Origin: Bacteroidia bacterium
GTDB taxonomy: Bacteria > Bacteroidota > Bacteroidia > Bacteroidales > VadinHA17
Direction: 5' to 3'
DNA length: 19,922 nt
Assembly (NCBI GenBank): GCA_026391515.1
Contig: JAPLEC010000286.1
Coordinates: 1 to 19,922, forward strand
The first letter of the stretch is position 1; the number at the start of each line of letters is the position of its first letter. Below, piece by piece: positions 6,640 through 14,583 of the stretch. Under the pieces are notes generated by a model, which saw only the letters and a list, made by a program, of their open reading frames with translations, searched no databases and was not told the origin of the DNA. The position numbers and the translations under genes are program-made.

Positions 6640-8121
6640 TTACTGAAGCAGTTTTTCGTAATCAGTTTCAAGAGGTTTTTTGTTCAGGAAGTCATAAAGG
6701 GCAAGAGAACGAAGATTATAGAAATAATTCCAGTAATTCTGTAATGACTGTATATATGCCCTTCTGTTCTGGTCCTTTTTGGTATCGGCATTATTGAGTT
6801 CCAGCACTTCAATTTTGCCAATCAGGAATCTTTGTTTTGTAACTTCGTACATTTTCATTGCAACAGTATCAGATTTTGCAGCAGTGGCAACTTGTTCGGC
6901 CTGCAGGTTGAACTGCTCGACGTCGAGATAGAGATTCTGGTCAAAGTCTGCATAAGCTTGATTTGCCTGTACCTGCGCAAGCTCGTAACTCGACTTCGCC
7001 ATTCTGTATTTTCCTCGTCCGAGTCCCCAGTCAAGAATTGGTACCGTTATTCCAACTGAAACAACCTGAGAATTATTAGATTGTGCATATGCTTTATTAA
7101 AGTAATAATCCTGGTCACGCAAGCCGAAGGAGGCTGTAAGATTTGCATTAAGTCCTTTCTCGGCTTTAGCCTGTGCAACATTGCTCTGGGCAGTAAGCAA
7201 TGTAATCTCCTGGTTAATTAATTCCGGGTTATTTTTATGAGCAAGATCAATAACTTCCTGCACATCAATCTGCAGTGTCGGTATCTCAATTGGAATTATC
7301 AACTCAACCTTAACATTTTCATTAAAACCCAGGAAGGATCTTAACCTTATCTCCCTGTCTCTCAGATTCATTTCAGCCTCTTTTTTTGCTGTTTTGGTAT
7401 TGAGCCATGAGAGTTGCATCTCAAGAAGCTCATTTTCGGCAATTGTTCCAAGCTTATAACGTCCCTGTGACATCTGCCATAATGTATCGGCATTAAGGAA
7501 GTTCATATTGGCAATCTGAACGTTTATCTGTGCCAGAGCGAGAGAAAAGAAATATTGGACAGCCTGGGTATGCACTGCTTCAATATTTGAAAGAAATGTT
7601 TTCTTGGCAGCCTCATATTTCAGTGGTTCTGTTTTCTTTTGCCATCTGAGTGAATTGTATCTGAAAATTGGCTGGGTGAGAACTATGCTTACAGGTGTTG
7701 TAATGAAATTACTTGTGTCTTTTTCAAAATCATTTTCACGGGTAAGTGACGACCTCAGGGCTATTGACCCGCCTGTCCAACCGATGTTCTGCGTAAGAGA
7801 GAGAGTCGCAAGATTCTGTAATATATTGGATGATACATACTTATACGAATTAGTCCTTGAGTCCCATACCCTGCTGTAGGCAGTGCTGTATTCAGGTGTC
7901 GATCCTGAAAGTGTTAATGAGGGTCTGTATTGTGCAATGAATGTCCTGTACTGCCAGTAGCTGGAACGGAACCTGTGCTTGGCCATAAGGGCATTTGGCG
8001 ATTGTTCTTCTGCAAGTTTAATAACTTCGTTAAAAGTAAGTTTCTTAAGTTCCTGTGCCTCTGTTTTTTGATTAAAACAAAGGAAGGCAGTTATTAATGA
8101 AAATAATAGTAACCTCTTCAT
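6640..8121 (-). CDS. TolC family outer membrane channel protein
   Basis: A 493-residue outer membrane efflux protein with a cleavable signal peptide (MKRLLLFSLITAFLCFNQKTEA, cut probably after EA, near residue 22). The rest has the two-fold outer-membrane efflux repeat: LTFNEVIKLAEEQSPNA at the start of the first half, and IDVQEVIDLAHKNNPELI at the start of the second. Long helices with heptad-like spacing and the C-terminal EVLELNNADTKKDQNRRAYIQSLQNYW are typical of TolC-type tunnels. Trimers would form a beta-barrel in the outer membrane and an alpha-helical tunnel in the periplasm, docking with the adaptor encoded two genes upstream. It is the last gene of the operon, 10 bases after the permease, and is followed by a terminator. 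The substrate is unknown. Confidence 0.93.
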   Translation of the reverse strand: MKRLLLFSLITAFLCFNQKTEAQELKKLTFNEVIKLAEEQSPNALMAKHRFRSSYWQYRTFIAQYRPSLTLSGSTPEYSTAYSRVWDSRTNSYKYVSSNILQNLATLSLTQNIGWTGGSIALRSSLTRENDFEKDTSNFITTPVSIVLTQPIFRYNSLRWQKKTEPLKYEAAKKTFLSNIEAVHTQAVQYFFSLALAQINVQIANMNFLNADTLWQMSQGRYKLGTIAENELLEMQLSWLNTKTAKKEAEMNLRDREIRLRSFLGFNENVKVELIIPIEIPTLQIDVQEVIDLAHKNNPELINQEITLLTAQSNVAQAKAEKGLNANLTASFGLRDQDYYFNKAYAQSNNSQVVSVGITVPILDWGLGRGKYRMAKSSYELAQVQANQAYADFDQNLYLDVEQFNLQAEQVATAAKSDTVAMKMYEVTKQRFLIGKIEVLELNNADTKKDQNRRAYIQSLQNYWNYFYNLRSLALYDFLNKKPLETDYEKLLQ

Positions 8122-8131
8122 TGTTAATATT

Positions 8132-9517
8132 TTATTCGTATCTTAATGATTCTATTGGATCTTTTTCTGAAGCACGTTTAGCCGGTGAATATCCGAAGAT
8201 TACTCCTACAGCTGCAGATACACCGAAGGCGATAAATACTGAGAAAAATGAGACGATAGTCATGATCCCGGCAATCTGCTCAATCAGCTTCGCCATAATA
8301 ACTCCAAGGAATATTCCGATAAATCCACCGGTAACACTTATAAGTACTGCTTCAGAGAGGAATTGTACAACTATATCCATCTTTTTTGCTCCGATTGCCA
8401 TCCTTGTACCTATCTCTTTAATTCGTTCCATAACAGAAGCGAACATGATATTCATAATTCCGATACCACCAACAATAAGAGAGATACTTGCGATTGCCCC
8501 GAGCACAATATTAAAAATATCTTTTGTCCTTTGCTGTTGTTTTAACAGCAGTTCAGGAACGGTTATTTCAAAATCTTTCACATTTGAATGACGCCGGGTC
8601 AGCATGCGACTGACTATTTCAGTTGTAGGATTCAGCTGTTCTGTTTCATTGACCTGCACAACAATTCTGTCGAGCTGATTGTAGTTTGTCTCAGACTGGG
8701 TACTGGCATCGGAGCTGCTTACTATTATGCGTGCCATTCCTCCACCACCGCCTCCACCCATTATAAATACGTTACTTGTTGCTTCCGATACCAGTTTGGT
8801 ATTTACCAAAGCTCTGTTCTGATATCTTAAAAGCATTGTCTGTATCGGGATATAAATATTATCGTTATACACGTTTACACCCTTTTCTTCAAAACCTGTA
8901 AGGCTGACTGTTGTTTTTTGAAGTACTCCAATCACCTTGAGCCATATACCGTTAAATTTGATATACTGGCCTATAGGATCGACTTTACTGAAGAACTTTG
9001 ATCTGATATTGGCACCAATTATACAAACCGGTATTCCATTTTCTTCCTGGTAAGCATTAAAGAATGCACCAGATATAAGCGGCAGATTGTATAGGTAGAA
9101 ATAATCATTTGAAACGCCAACAAGCTTGGCCGTATATTTTACACCATTCATCAAAGCTGTTGAGTTAAATGATATCTCAGGGCTAATTCTTTTAACCGAA
9201 GGAAGAGTTTCTTTTATAGCATCAACATCAAGCAGGCTTAAGCCTCTTGAAAATTTGTTCGTTTGTTTTTCTCCTTCTTCAGATGAAGAAGATTTATCCT
9301 GCACAATAGGATTTACAATAATATTATTAACTCCTACCATTTTCATTTGTTCCATGATCTCCTGCTTGGCACCTTTTCCTATTGCAAGCATTGCGATAAC
9401 TGCTGCAACCCCGAATATTATTCCAAGAGCTGTAAGCATTGATTTCAGCTTGTTAGAGACAATTGATTCAACAGCAATCTCAATGTCGTGAGCATATCTC
9501 AAGATAAATCTGAACAT
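8132..9517 (-). CDS. MacB/FtsX-type ABC transporter permease
   Basis: A 461-residue permease with the MacB layout but no fused ATPase. It has membrane helix 1 near residues 24-46 (KLKSMLTALGIIFGVAAVIAM), a large periplasmic MacB core domain to about 335, and three C-terminal helices with the FtsX signature GGIGIMNIMFASVMERIKEIG. It ends in PAKRASEKDPIESLRYE, the conserved C-terminal motif of the family. MacB-type permeases act as mechanotransmitters that push substrates through an adaptor and TolC. Residues 254-260 are seven consecutive glycines in the periplasmic domain. It lies 18 bases after the adaptor gene and 10 before the TolC gene, clearly one operon. No ATPase gene is in the cluster; a LolD-type ATPase occurs at 2207-2866. 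Substrate unknown. Confidence 0.93.
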   Translation of the reverse strand: MFRFILRYAHDIEIAVESIVSNKLKSMLTALGIIFGVAAVIAMLAIGKGAKQEIMEQMKMVGVNNIIVNPIVQDKSSSSEEGEKQTNKFSRGLSLLDVDAIKETLPSVKRISPEISFNSTALMNGVKYTAKLVGVSNDYFYLYNLPLISGAFFNAYQEENGIPVCIIGANIRSKFFSKVDPIGQYIKFNGIWLKVIGVLQKTTVSLTGFEEKGVNVYNDNIYIPIQTMLLRYQNRALVNTKLVSEATSNVFIMGGGGGGGMARIIVSSSDASTQSETNYNQLDRIVVQVNETEQLNPTTEIVSRMLTRRHSNVKDFEITVPELLLKQQQRTKDIFNIVLGAIASISLIVGGIGIMNIMFASVMERIKEIGTRMAIGAKKMDIVVQFLSEAVLISVTGGFIGIFLGVIMAKLIEQIAGIMTIVSFFSVFIAFGVSAAVGVIFGYSPAKRASEKDPIESLRYE

Positions 9518-9535
9518 ATTATTTCCTGTTTAATG

Positions 9536-11176
9536 TTACCTGTTAATGGTGGTTTGTTGAGTTTGTTGCGTCTGCTGGTTTTGCTGATTTCGTCGGCCCT
9601 CTTGATTTTGTTGATTCTGCTGATTGGACTGACGGGTTCCGCCCTGCTGGTTACCTGACCGGCTAAAACGTTTTCTAAGGGAATCTCTCTGTGCCGGTGT
9701 CATATTCTCACGCATTTGTCTGAATCTGCGCACTGCTGCCGTATCCATTGTTCTGCCACCCTGACCCCCTTGCTGCATACCTCCCCCCATGTTTGGAAAC
9801 TGCCCCATCATATCCGGCGGCATACCCATCATATCACCTCTTCCGCCAAAGCTTCTCTGTGCTTCTTCATTGGATTTACGTTCTGCCTCTTTTTTTGCAT
9901 TTTCCTTCTCCTTAATGACACTTATCAGATTTTCCCCCAGAAGCTTGGTGAATTTCTCAGGATTTTCAGGAGTGTTCAGATATAATTGTGTTCCCGGCTC
10001 AATACCCTGTTCGACGATTACATTATTCTCATTCGATTCTCCCAATACAACAACCTGCTTGTCACCATCTTTAAGGTAAACAAAAGGAATACTGTCAGTA
10101 CCTGTCTGAACACATTCAAGCGCGATAAAAGTAACATCATTGATGGTCTTTGTAACAATTTTGTTACCTGTTGTCATCGATGGTCTTAAAATCAAATCAG
10201 TGCCATCAACTTTTATTTGTACTTCAAACACTTTTGAGTCGGTATTTGGAAGCTGTTCTCCAATGTTGGCAACACTGGTTACAGTTCCGGTATATTTCTT
10301 CTCAGGAAACGCATCGACCATAATATCAACTCTTTGTCCAGCTTTGACTTTGCTGACATCAATTTCATTTACATAAGTTTTTGAGATCATGCTTGTCATG
10401 TCGGGAAGAGTAGCAACAACATTGTCCCATGGACTGATTGAAGATCCAACTTTTCTCTTTGCGCCCGTCCTGTCTCTTTTGTAGATTACCATTCCGGAGG
10501 CGGGAGCTGAGATGATAAATTTCGAAAGAACTGTTTGCAGATCAGCAACACGCTGACGCTCTTCTGCCAGGTTTGTCTTAATTGTTCTCATATCGGAACG
10601 TGCCTGTTCAACCTTAAGAGAATAGCCTCTTAAAGATTGTTCAAGCGAGCGGTTTGTTTTATCAAGTGATATTTCTGCCTGCCGGATTGTAGTCGGGGGC
10701 TCATATTTTGATTGCTGAAGTGTGATCTCTGCCTCTTCAACACTGAATCTCAGGTTCTTTATATTATCCCTTAGGTTACTGAGATTTACAGCTGTATCAA
10801 GAATTTTTACTTCCAGATTAGTTTCAGCAGTTTTAAGCCTTTCCAGTTCATCTTTAAGACTGTTGTCAAATGACGTTCTGTCAAGTGTTGCAATATAATC
10901 ACCGGCTTTTACTTCCGTACCTTCGGGCACCAGATCGGTAATTTTTATGTCCATAGCACGGATGTTCCTGCTCTGTGTAAATTCAGGTCCGTAAATGTCA
11001 GTTGAGTGTTCAGCCTGGAGCTCACCGGTAGTTGTAACTACTATATCGAATTGACCTTTCTGTGCTTCAACATAAAGATTTGTCAGACCCTTCTTCGAGG
11101 TCAGCCTGTTGTAAACAATTATTGCAACAATTATTACAATTACTACACCAGCTGTAATGATAATGTTTTTTTTCAT
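9536..11176 (-). CDS. HlyD/MacA-type periplasmic adaptor with Q/N-rich C-terminal tail
   Basis: A 546-residue membrane-fusion protein: a single N-terminal membrane anchor (residues 4-22, NIIITAGVVIVIIVAIIVY), a lipoyl-like/barrel region (VVTTTGELQAEHSTDIYGPE, then TEVKAGDYIATLDRT), and a coiled-coil hairpin (about 110-210). The second lipoyl half follows (ISAPASGMVIYKRD), then the beta-barrel (KTYVNEIDVSKVKAGQRVDI) and a membrane-proximal domain ending near 430. It links the permease to TolC across the periplasm. The last ~114 residues are atypical: a Gly/Met-rich stretch, a basic helix with MTPAQRDSLRKRF that resembles LTxxQ motifs, and a tail rich in Gln, Asn and Arg from about 509. It is first in the operon, with a candidate promoter about 42 bases upstream of its ATG. 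Confidence 0.92.
   Translation of the reverse strand: MKKNIIITAGVVIVIIVAIIVYNRLTSKKGLTNLYVEAQKGQFDIVVTTTGELQAEHSTDIYGPEFTQSRNIRAMDIKITDLVPEGTEVKAGDYIATLDRTSFDNSLKDELERLKTAETNLEVKILDTAVNLSNLRDNIKNLRFSVEEAEITLQQSKYEPPTTIRQAEISLDKTNRSLEQSLRGYSLKVEQARSDMRTIKTNLAEERQRVADLQTVLSKFIISAPASGMVIYKRDRTGAKRKVGSSISPWDNVVATLPDMTSMISKTYVNEIDVSKVKAGQRVDIMVDAFPEKKYTGTVTSVANIGEQLPNTDSKVFEVQIKVDGTDLILRPSMTTGNKIVTKTINDVTFIALECVQTGTDSIPFVYLKDGDKQVVVLGESNENNVIVEQGIEPGTQLYLNTPENPEKFTKLLGENLISVIKEKENAKKEAERKSNEEAQRSFGGRGDMMGMPPDMMGQFPNMGGGMQQGGQGGRTMDTAAVRRFRQMRENMTPAQRDSLRKRFSRSGNQQGGTRQSNQQNQQNQEGRRNQQNQQTQQTQQTTINR
9539..9880 (-). other. Low-complexity tail of the adaptor (Gly/Met, LTxxQ-like helix, Q/N-rich end)
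   Basis: Covers adaptor residues 433-546. The order is a basic/acidic helix, GGRGDMMGMPPDMMGQFPNM, GGGMQQGGQGG, a basic helix with MTPAQRDSL, and then repeated QQN and QQT units to the end. The Q/N part (about 9539-9652) is imperfectly repetitive at DNA level. Its composition differs sharply from the rest of the protein. Confidence 0.8.
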
Positions 11177-11217
11177 CAGATTATTATTTTATTTTTCGAT
11201 TTTCTCAAAAACTGTCA

Positions 11218-11225
11218 CAAAAGTA
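11218..11225 (-). promoter_or_regulatory. Candidate -7 promoter element of the export operon
   Basis: The minus strand reads TACTTTTG, matching TAnnTTTG, and lies 42 bases before the adaptor ATG. No -33 box is recognisable. The rest of the 175-base gap between the glmM stop and this operon is AT-rich, with no terminator hairpin that I can see. Confidence 0.4.
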
Positions 11226-11351
11226 TTTAAAAGGAAAATCTTTCTATTTTTCATTAACAAAATTTAACATCAGGCAATTTTTGCTTATACTCTGTTAAGA
11301 CATTTATACCTATCTTTTTATTCCGGGACAAAATGAAAAAAGAAGGAAATT

Positions 11352-12731
11352 TTATCGTTTTTTAACAATTGACATGACTTTTTCTGCCAGATTTTCAGCA
11401 TCTTTCAATGTTTTCCCCTCAGCATAGATTCTCATAATCGGCTCTGTATTGGATTTACGGATCTGAACCCAACCCCCCCGATAATTAATTCTAATTCCGT
11501 CTCTTTCATCAATTTCAAAGTCGCTGAACTCTTTTTTTACTGCATCCAGAATAATTTTAAAATCAGTTCCCTGCTGTAGTGCAAGCTTCTTCTTTATAAT
11601 TATATAATCCGGATAACGACGGCGAAGCTCTGAGCATTTCATTTTGCTTTTTGCCAGATGCGTCAGGAACAAAGCTATTCCTGCAAGAGCATCCCTTCCA
11701 TAATGAAGCGAAGGATAGATAACCCCTCCATTCCCTTCGCCACCTATAACGGCATTCCTTTTTTTCATTTCCTCAACTACATTTACTTCACCGACAGCAG
11801 AAGAAAAATATCTGCAGCCATATTTTTCCGTAACATCTTTTAAAGCCCTGGTCGATGACAAATTAGAGACTGTGCTGCCCGGAGTCCGGCTCAGGATATA
11901 ATCAGAAACAGCCACCAGTGTATATTCCTCTCCAAACATAGTACCATCTTCACAAATAACAGCAAGCCGGTCGACATCAGGATCTACAACAAATCCCAGG
12001 TCGGCTTTAGCACTGACAACAAACCCGGAAATCTCTCTGAGATTCTCCGGAACTGGCTCCGGATTATGAGCAAAGTTCCCGTCAGGATCAGTATTTATTC
12101 CGATCAGTTTTTTTACACCCAGCAATGTCAATAATTGCGGAATTATAATGCCTCCGACAGAATTTATATAGTCGACCGCAATCGTCAACCTTGCTTTTTT
12201 AATTGCTTTTACATCAACCAGATCAAGATTAAGTATCTTATCAATATGCTTCCGGTTCCAGGAATTATCGGGTAACAGCGATCCTTCAGATTTTGAGTCA
12301 ACAAAATCGAATTTTTCGGAAGATGCCAGTGCCAGCACCTCTTCACCATCAACAGCTGAAAGAAATTCTCCTTTCTCATTCAGCAGCTTCAGAGCATTCC
12401 ATTCTGCAGTATTATGACTTGCTGTCACAATAATTCCACCGCCTGCACCTGTACCGGCTACCGCCAATTCCACGGTCGGAGTGGCAGCAAGTCCAAGGTC
12501 GGTGACATTAAATCCCTGGCTTCGTAAGGTCATGATTACCAGATCACTGACCATTTGACCTGATTTTCTGGCATCACGACCGATAATTATTTTGGAATTT
12601 TCCTCGTCTCTTTTTTTCAACCAGGTCCCGAAAGCCGCACTGAATTTTACTATATCGACAGGATTAAGGCTTTCACCCGGTTTTCCTCCGATTGTACCCC
12701 TGATTCCGGAAATGGATTTTATTAATGTCAT
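11352..12731 (-). CDS. glmM: Phosphoglucosamine mutase-type phosphohexomutase (GlmM)
   Basis: A 459-residue enzyme of the alpha-D-phosphohexomutase family. It has the N-terminal ISGIRGTIGGKPGE, the phosphoserine loop VTASHN (Ser105), the metal-binding loop DPDVDR (Asp250, 252, 254), the sugar-binding loop GGEGNGGV, and the phosphate-binding RKSNTEPIMRIYAEG. GlmM converts glucosamine-6-phosphate to glucosamine-1-phosphate for UDP-GlcNAc, peptidoglycan and LPS. The GEGNGG loop and length fit the Bacteroidota GlmM type; phosphoglucomutase/phosphomannomutase activity is the alternative. I chose ATG 12731 because the family begins with MTLIKSISGIRG. An in-frame ATG at 12875 would add 48 residues unlike any mutase and run through the divergent promoter region. 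It is divergent from the rluB-type gene. Confidence 0.88.
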   Translation of the reverse strand: MTLIKSISGIRGTIGGKPGESLNPVDIVKFSAAFGTWLKKRDEENSKIIIGRDARKSGQMVSDLVIMTLRSQGFNVTDLGLAATPTVELAVAGTGAGGGIIVTASHNTAEWNALKLLNEKGEFLSAVDGEEVLALASSEKFDFVDSKSEGSLLPDNSWNRKHIDKILNLDLVDVKAIKKARLTIAVDYINSVGGIIIPQLLTLLGVKKLIGINTDPDGNFAHNPEPVPENLREISGFVVSAKADLGFVVDPDVDRLAVICEDGTMFGEEYTLVAVSDYILSRTPGSTVSNLSSTRALKDVTEKYGCRYFSSAVGEVNVVEEMKKRNAVIGGEGNGGVIYPSLHYGRDALAGIALFLTHLAKSKMKCSELRRRYPDYIIIKKKLALQQGTDFKIILDAVKKEFSDFEIDERDGIRINYRGGWVQIRKSNTEPIMRIYAEGKTLKDAENLAEKVMSIVKKR

Positions 12732-12750
12732 TTCATTTTTTTCAGAAGCA

Positions 12751-12803
12751 CAAAGGTGCAAAAAAAACATTAAATCGTAAATTGTCAAATAATTGTACCT
12801 TTG
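12751..12803. promoter_or_regulatory. Divergent promoter region between glmM and the rluB-type gene
   Basis: The plus strand has TACCTTTG at 12796-12803, an exact TAnnTTTG match placed 20 bases before the rluB-type ATG. On the minus strand CACCTTTG (12751-12758) is a one-mismatch version 19 bases before the glmM ATG. It sits in a small inverted repeat GCAC-AAAG-GTGC (12748-12759). No clear -33 boxes are seen. Both leaders would be very short. Confidence 0.5.
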
Positions 12804-12823
12804 GAGCCTGTCAAAATTATGAA

Positions 12824-13678
12824 ATGGAAAAATTGAAAACTCCTGACAGAAACCGGGGGAAAAATATAAAATCAAAAGGGCATAAAAATATCGTCAATCA
12901 ATCTCTGAAGAGGTCATTTAAGAAGCCGGGTAAACCTTATTTCAGGCAAAGTGAAGGAGAGCCGGGAAAAATAAGACTCAACAGGTTCATTGCAAATAGC
13001 GGTGTTTGTTCGAGAAGGGAAGCTGATGAAATAATTCAGAAGGGATTCATTTCCGTAAATGGAAAACAGATAACAGACCTTGGAATAAAAGTAAGTTATA
13101 AAGATGATGTCAGATATAGAGGTAAAAAGCTTTCCGCAGAAAAAAAAGTCTATATACTGATGAACAAGCCAAAGGGATATGTTACAACTGTTGAAGATCC
13201 TCATGCTGAGCATACTGTTCTGGATCTGATTGGTAATGCCTGTCCGGAAAGAGTTTACCCCGTAGGACGTCTTGACAAGGAAACAACAGGTGTTCTGCTT
13301 CTTACCAACGACGGCGATCTGACGGGAAAGCTTACTCATCCAAAATATGAAAGAAAGAAGATCTATCACGTTTTTCTCGATAAGCCTGTTATAAAAAATG
13401 ATCTCTTCCACCTCACAGAAGGTATCGACCTTGATGGTGAACTTGTTGTTGCAGATGCAGTTTCCTATGCTGATCCTGATGATAAGACTCAGATCGGAAT
13501 CGAACTTCATTCAGGACAGAACAGGGTTATCAGAAGACTTTTTGAATCGCTTGGATACAAAATCAGGAAGCTCGACAGGGTTTATTTTGCCGGCCTTACA
13601 AAGAAAAATGTGCAAAGAGGTAAATGGAGATTTCTTTCCGATAAAGAGATAAGTATGCTTAAACGTGGCATTTTTTAA
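12824..13678 (+). CDS. rluB: 23S rRNA pseudouridine synthase, RluB/RsuA family
   Basis: A 284-residue pseudouridine synthase. It starts with a ~48-residue Lys/Arg-rich extension, then an S4 RNA-binding domain (about 50-97, IRLNRFIANSGVCSRREADE). The RsuA/RluB catalytic domain has MNKPKGYVTT, the active-site GRLDKETTGVLLLTNDG with Asp151, and a C-terminal block with SGQNRVIRRLFESLGYKIRKLDRVYFAGL. Members isomerise one uridine in ribosomal RNA. RluB (23S helix 80 region) is the most likely identity in Bacteroidota, but RsuA- or RluF-type specificity cannot be read from sequence alone. I chose ATG 12824, just after the TACCTTTG promoter element. The longer in-frame ATG at 12725 would overlap the glmM start on the other strand. 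It begins an operon with era (9 bases) and der. Confidence 0.88.
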   Translation: MEKLKTPDRNRGKNIKSKGHKNIVNQSLKRSFKKPGKPYFRQSEGEPGKIRLNRFIANSGVCSRREADEIIQKGFISVNGKQITDLGIKVSYKDDVRYRGKKLSAEKKVYILMNKPKGYVTTVEDPHAEHTVLDLIGNACPERVYPVGRLDKETTGVLLLTNDGDLTGKLTHPKYERKKIYHVFLDKPVIKNDLFHLTEGIDLDGELVVADAVSYADPDDKTQIGIELHSGQNRVIRRLFESLGYKIRKLDRVYFAGLTKKNVQRGKWRFLSDKEISMLKRGIF

Positions 13679-13687
13679 ATTTCAAAA

Positions 13688-14569
13688 ATGAATCACAGGT
13701 CAGGTTTTGTAAATATTCTTGGAAATCCGAATGTCGGGAAATCAACCATTATGAATGCTCTTGTCGGTGAAAAGCTTTCCATTATTACGTCAAAAGCTCA
13801 GACAACCAGACATCGCATAATGGGTATTGTCAATGGCGACGATTTTCAGATTGTCTATTCTGATACTCCCGGTATTTTAAGACCTCAGTACAAGCTGCAG
13901 GAGGCAATGATGAGCTTTGTCAAAATAGCATTGTCAGATGCTGATATAATCATTTATGTTACAGATGTCACTGAAGAACCTGTCTCTGAAAAAACATATA
14001 CCGGGAAAATAAAATCGTCGGGAATTCCTGTGATTGTTGTCGTAAACAAAATAGACCTTTCAAACCAGAATGATCTTGAAGGAATTGTCGAATCGTGGAG
14101 CAAGACATTTCCTGATTCTCCGGTAATCCCGGTTTCAGCCCTGAATAATTTTAACCTCGATTCCCTTCTGCGTGCAATTCTGGACAAATTACCTGAAGGT
14201 CAGCCATTTTTCCCGAAAGACCAGCTTACTGATAAATATGAAAGATTTTTTGCTTCAGAGATTTTACGCGAAAAAATCCTTCTGAATTATAGAAAAGAGG
14301 TGCCTTATTCTGTTGAAACAGAAATTGAAAGTTTTAAAGAAGAACCGGGAATAATTAAAATAAGGGCTCTGATCCATGCAACGCGAGAGAGCCAGAAGGG
14401 AATTATAATAGGACACAAAGGGAGTATGCTCAAAAAAGTCGGAACCGAAGCCAGATATGATATGGAAGATTTTTTTGGTAAGAAAGTATTTCTTGAACTA
14501 TATGTAAAAGTTACCAAAGACTGGAGAGATAAGCTCGAAACACTTAAAAGATTCGGATATCGAAAGTAA
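13688..14569 (+). CDS. era: GTPase Era
   Basis: A complete 293-residue Era, an essential GTPase that binds the 3' end of 16S rRNA and helps mature the small ribosomal subunit. The G-domain shows G1 GNPNVGKS (12-19), the G2 region with TTRHRIMG, G3 DTPG (59-62), G4 NKID (120-123) and G5 VSAL. The C-terminal KH domain has the signature GHKGSMLKKVG (GxxG at 242-245), preceded by the Era-typical REKILLNYRKEVPYS. All key residues are present and the length is normal. It lies 9 bases after the rluB-type gene and 14 bases before der, an arrangement of ribosome-assembly genes common in Bacteroidota. No Shine-Dalgarno is visible; the leader is A/T-rich. Confidence 0.97.
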   Translation: MNHRSGFVNILGNPNVGKSTIMNALVGEKLSIITSKAQTTRHRIMGIVNGDDFQIVYSDTPGILRPQYKLQEAMMSFVKIALSDADIIIYVTDVTEEPVSEKTYTGKIKSSGIPVIVVVNKIDLSNQNDLEGIVESWSKTFPDSPVIPVSALNNFNLDSLLRAILDKLPEGQPFFPKDQLTDKYERFFASEILREKILLNYRKEVPYSVETEIESFKEEPGIIKIRALIHATRESQKGIIIGHKGSMLKKVGTEARYDMEDFFGKKVFLELYVKVTKDWRDKLETLKRFGYRK

Positions 14570-14583
14570 TTATTGAAGTAAGT

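Noticed and set aside
8097..8591. 164-residue plus-strand frame rich in Ile/Pro
   Set aside because: It is a shadow of the permease C-terminal membrane helices.
11177..11351. A hidden small gene, RNA or glmM terminator in the glmM-adaptor gap
   Set aside because: The gap is AT-rich with no convincing hairpin, U-tract or coding frame; only a possible -7 element is seen.
12725..12875. Long N-terminal extensions of glmM (to 12875) and of the rluB-type gene (from 12725)
   Set aside because: They run through each other on opposite strands and across the promoter elements, and the extra residues match neither family.
12914..13510. 198-residue open frame on the minus strand
   Set aside because: It is antisense to the well-supported pseudouridine synthase, and its composition shows no family motif.
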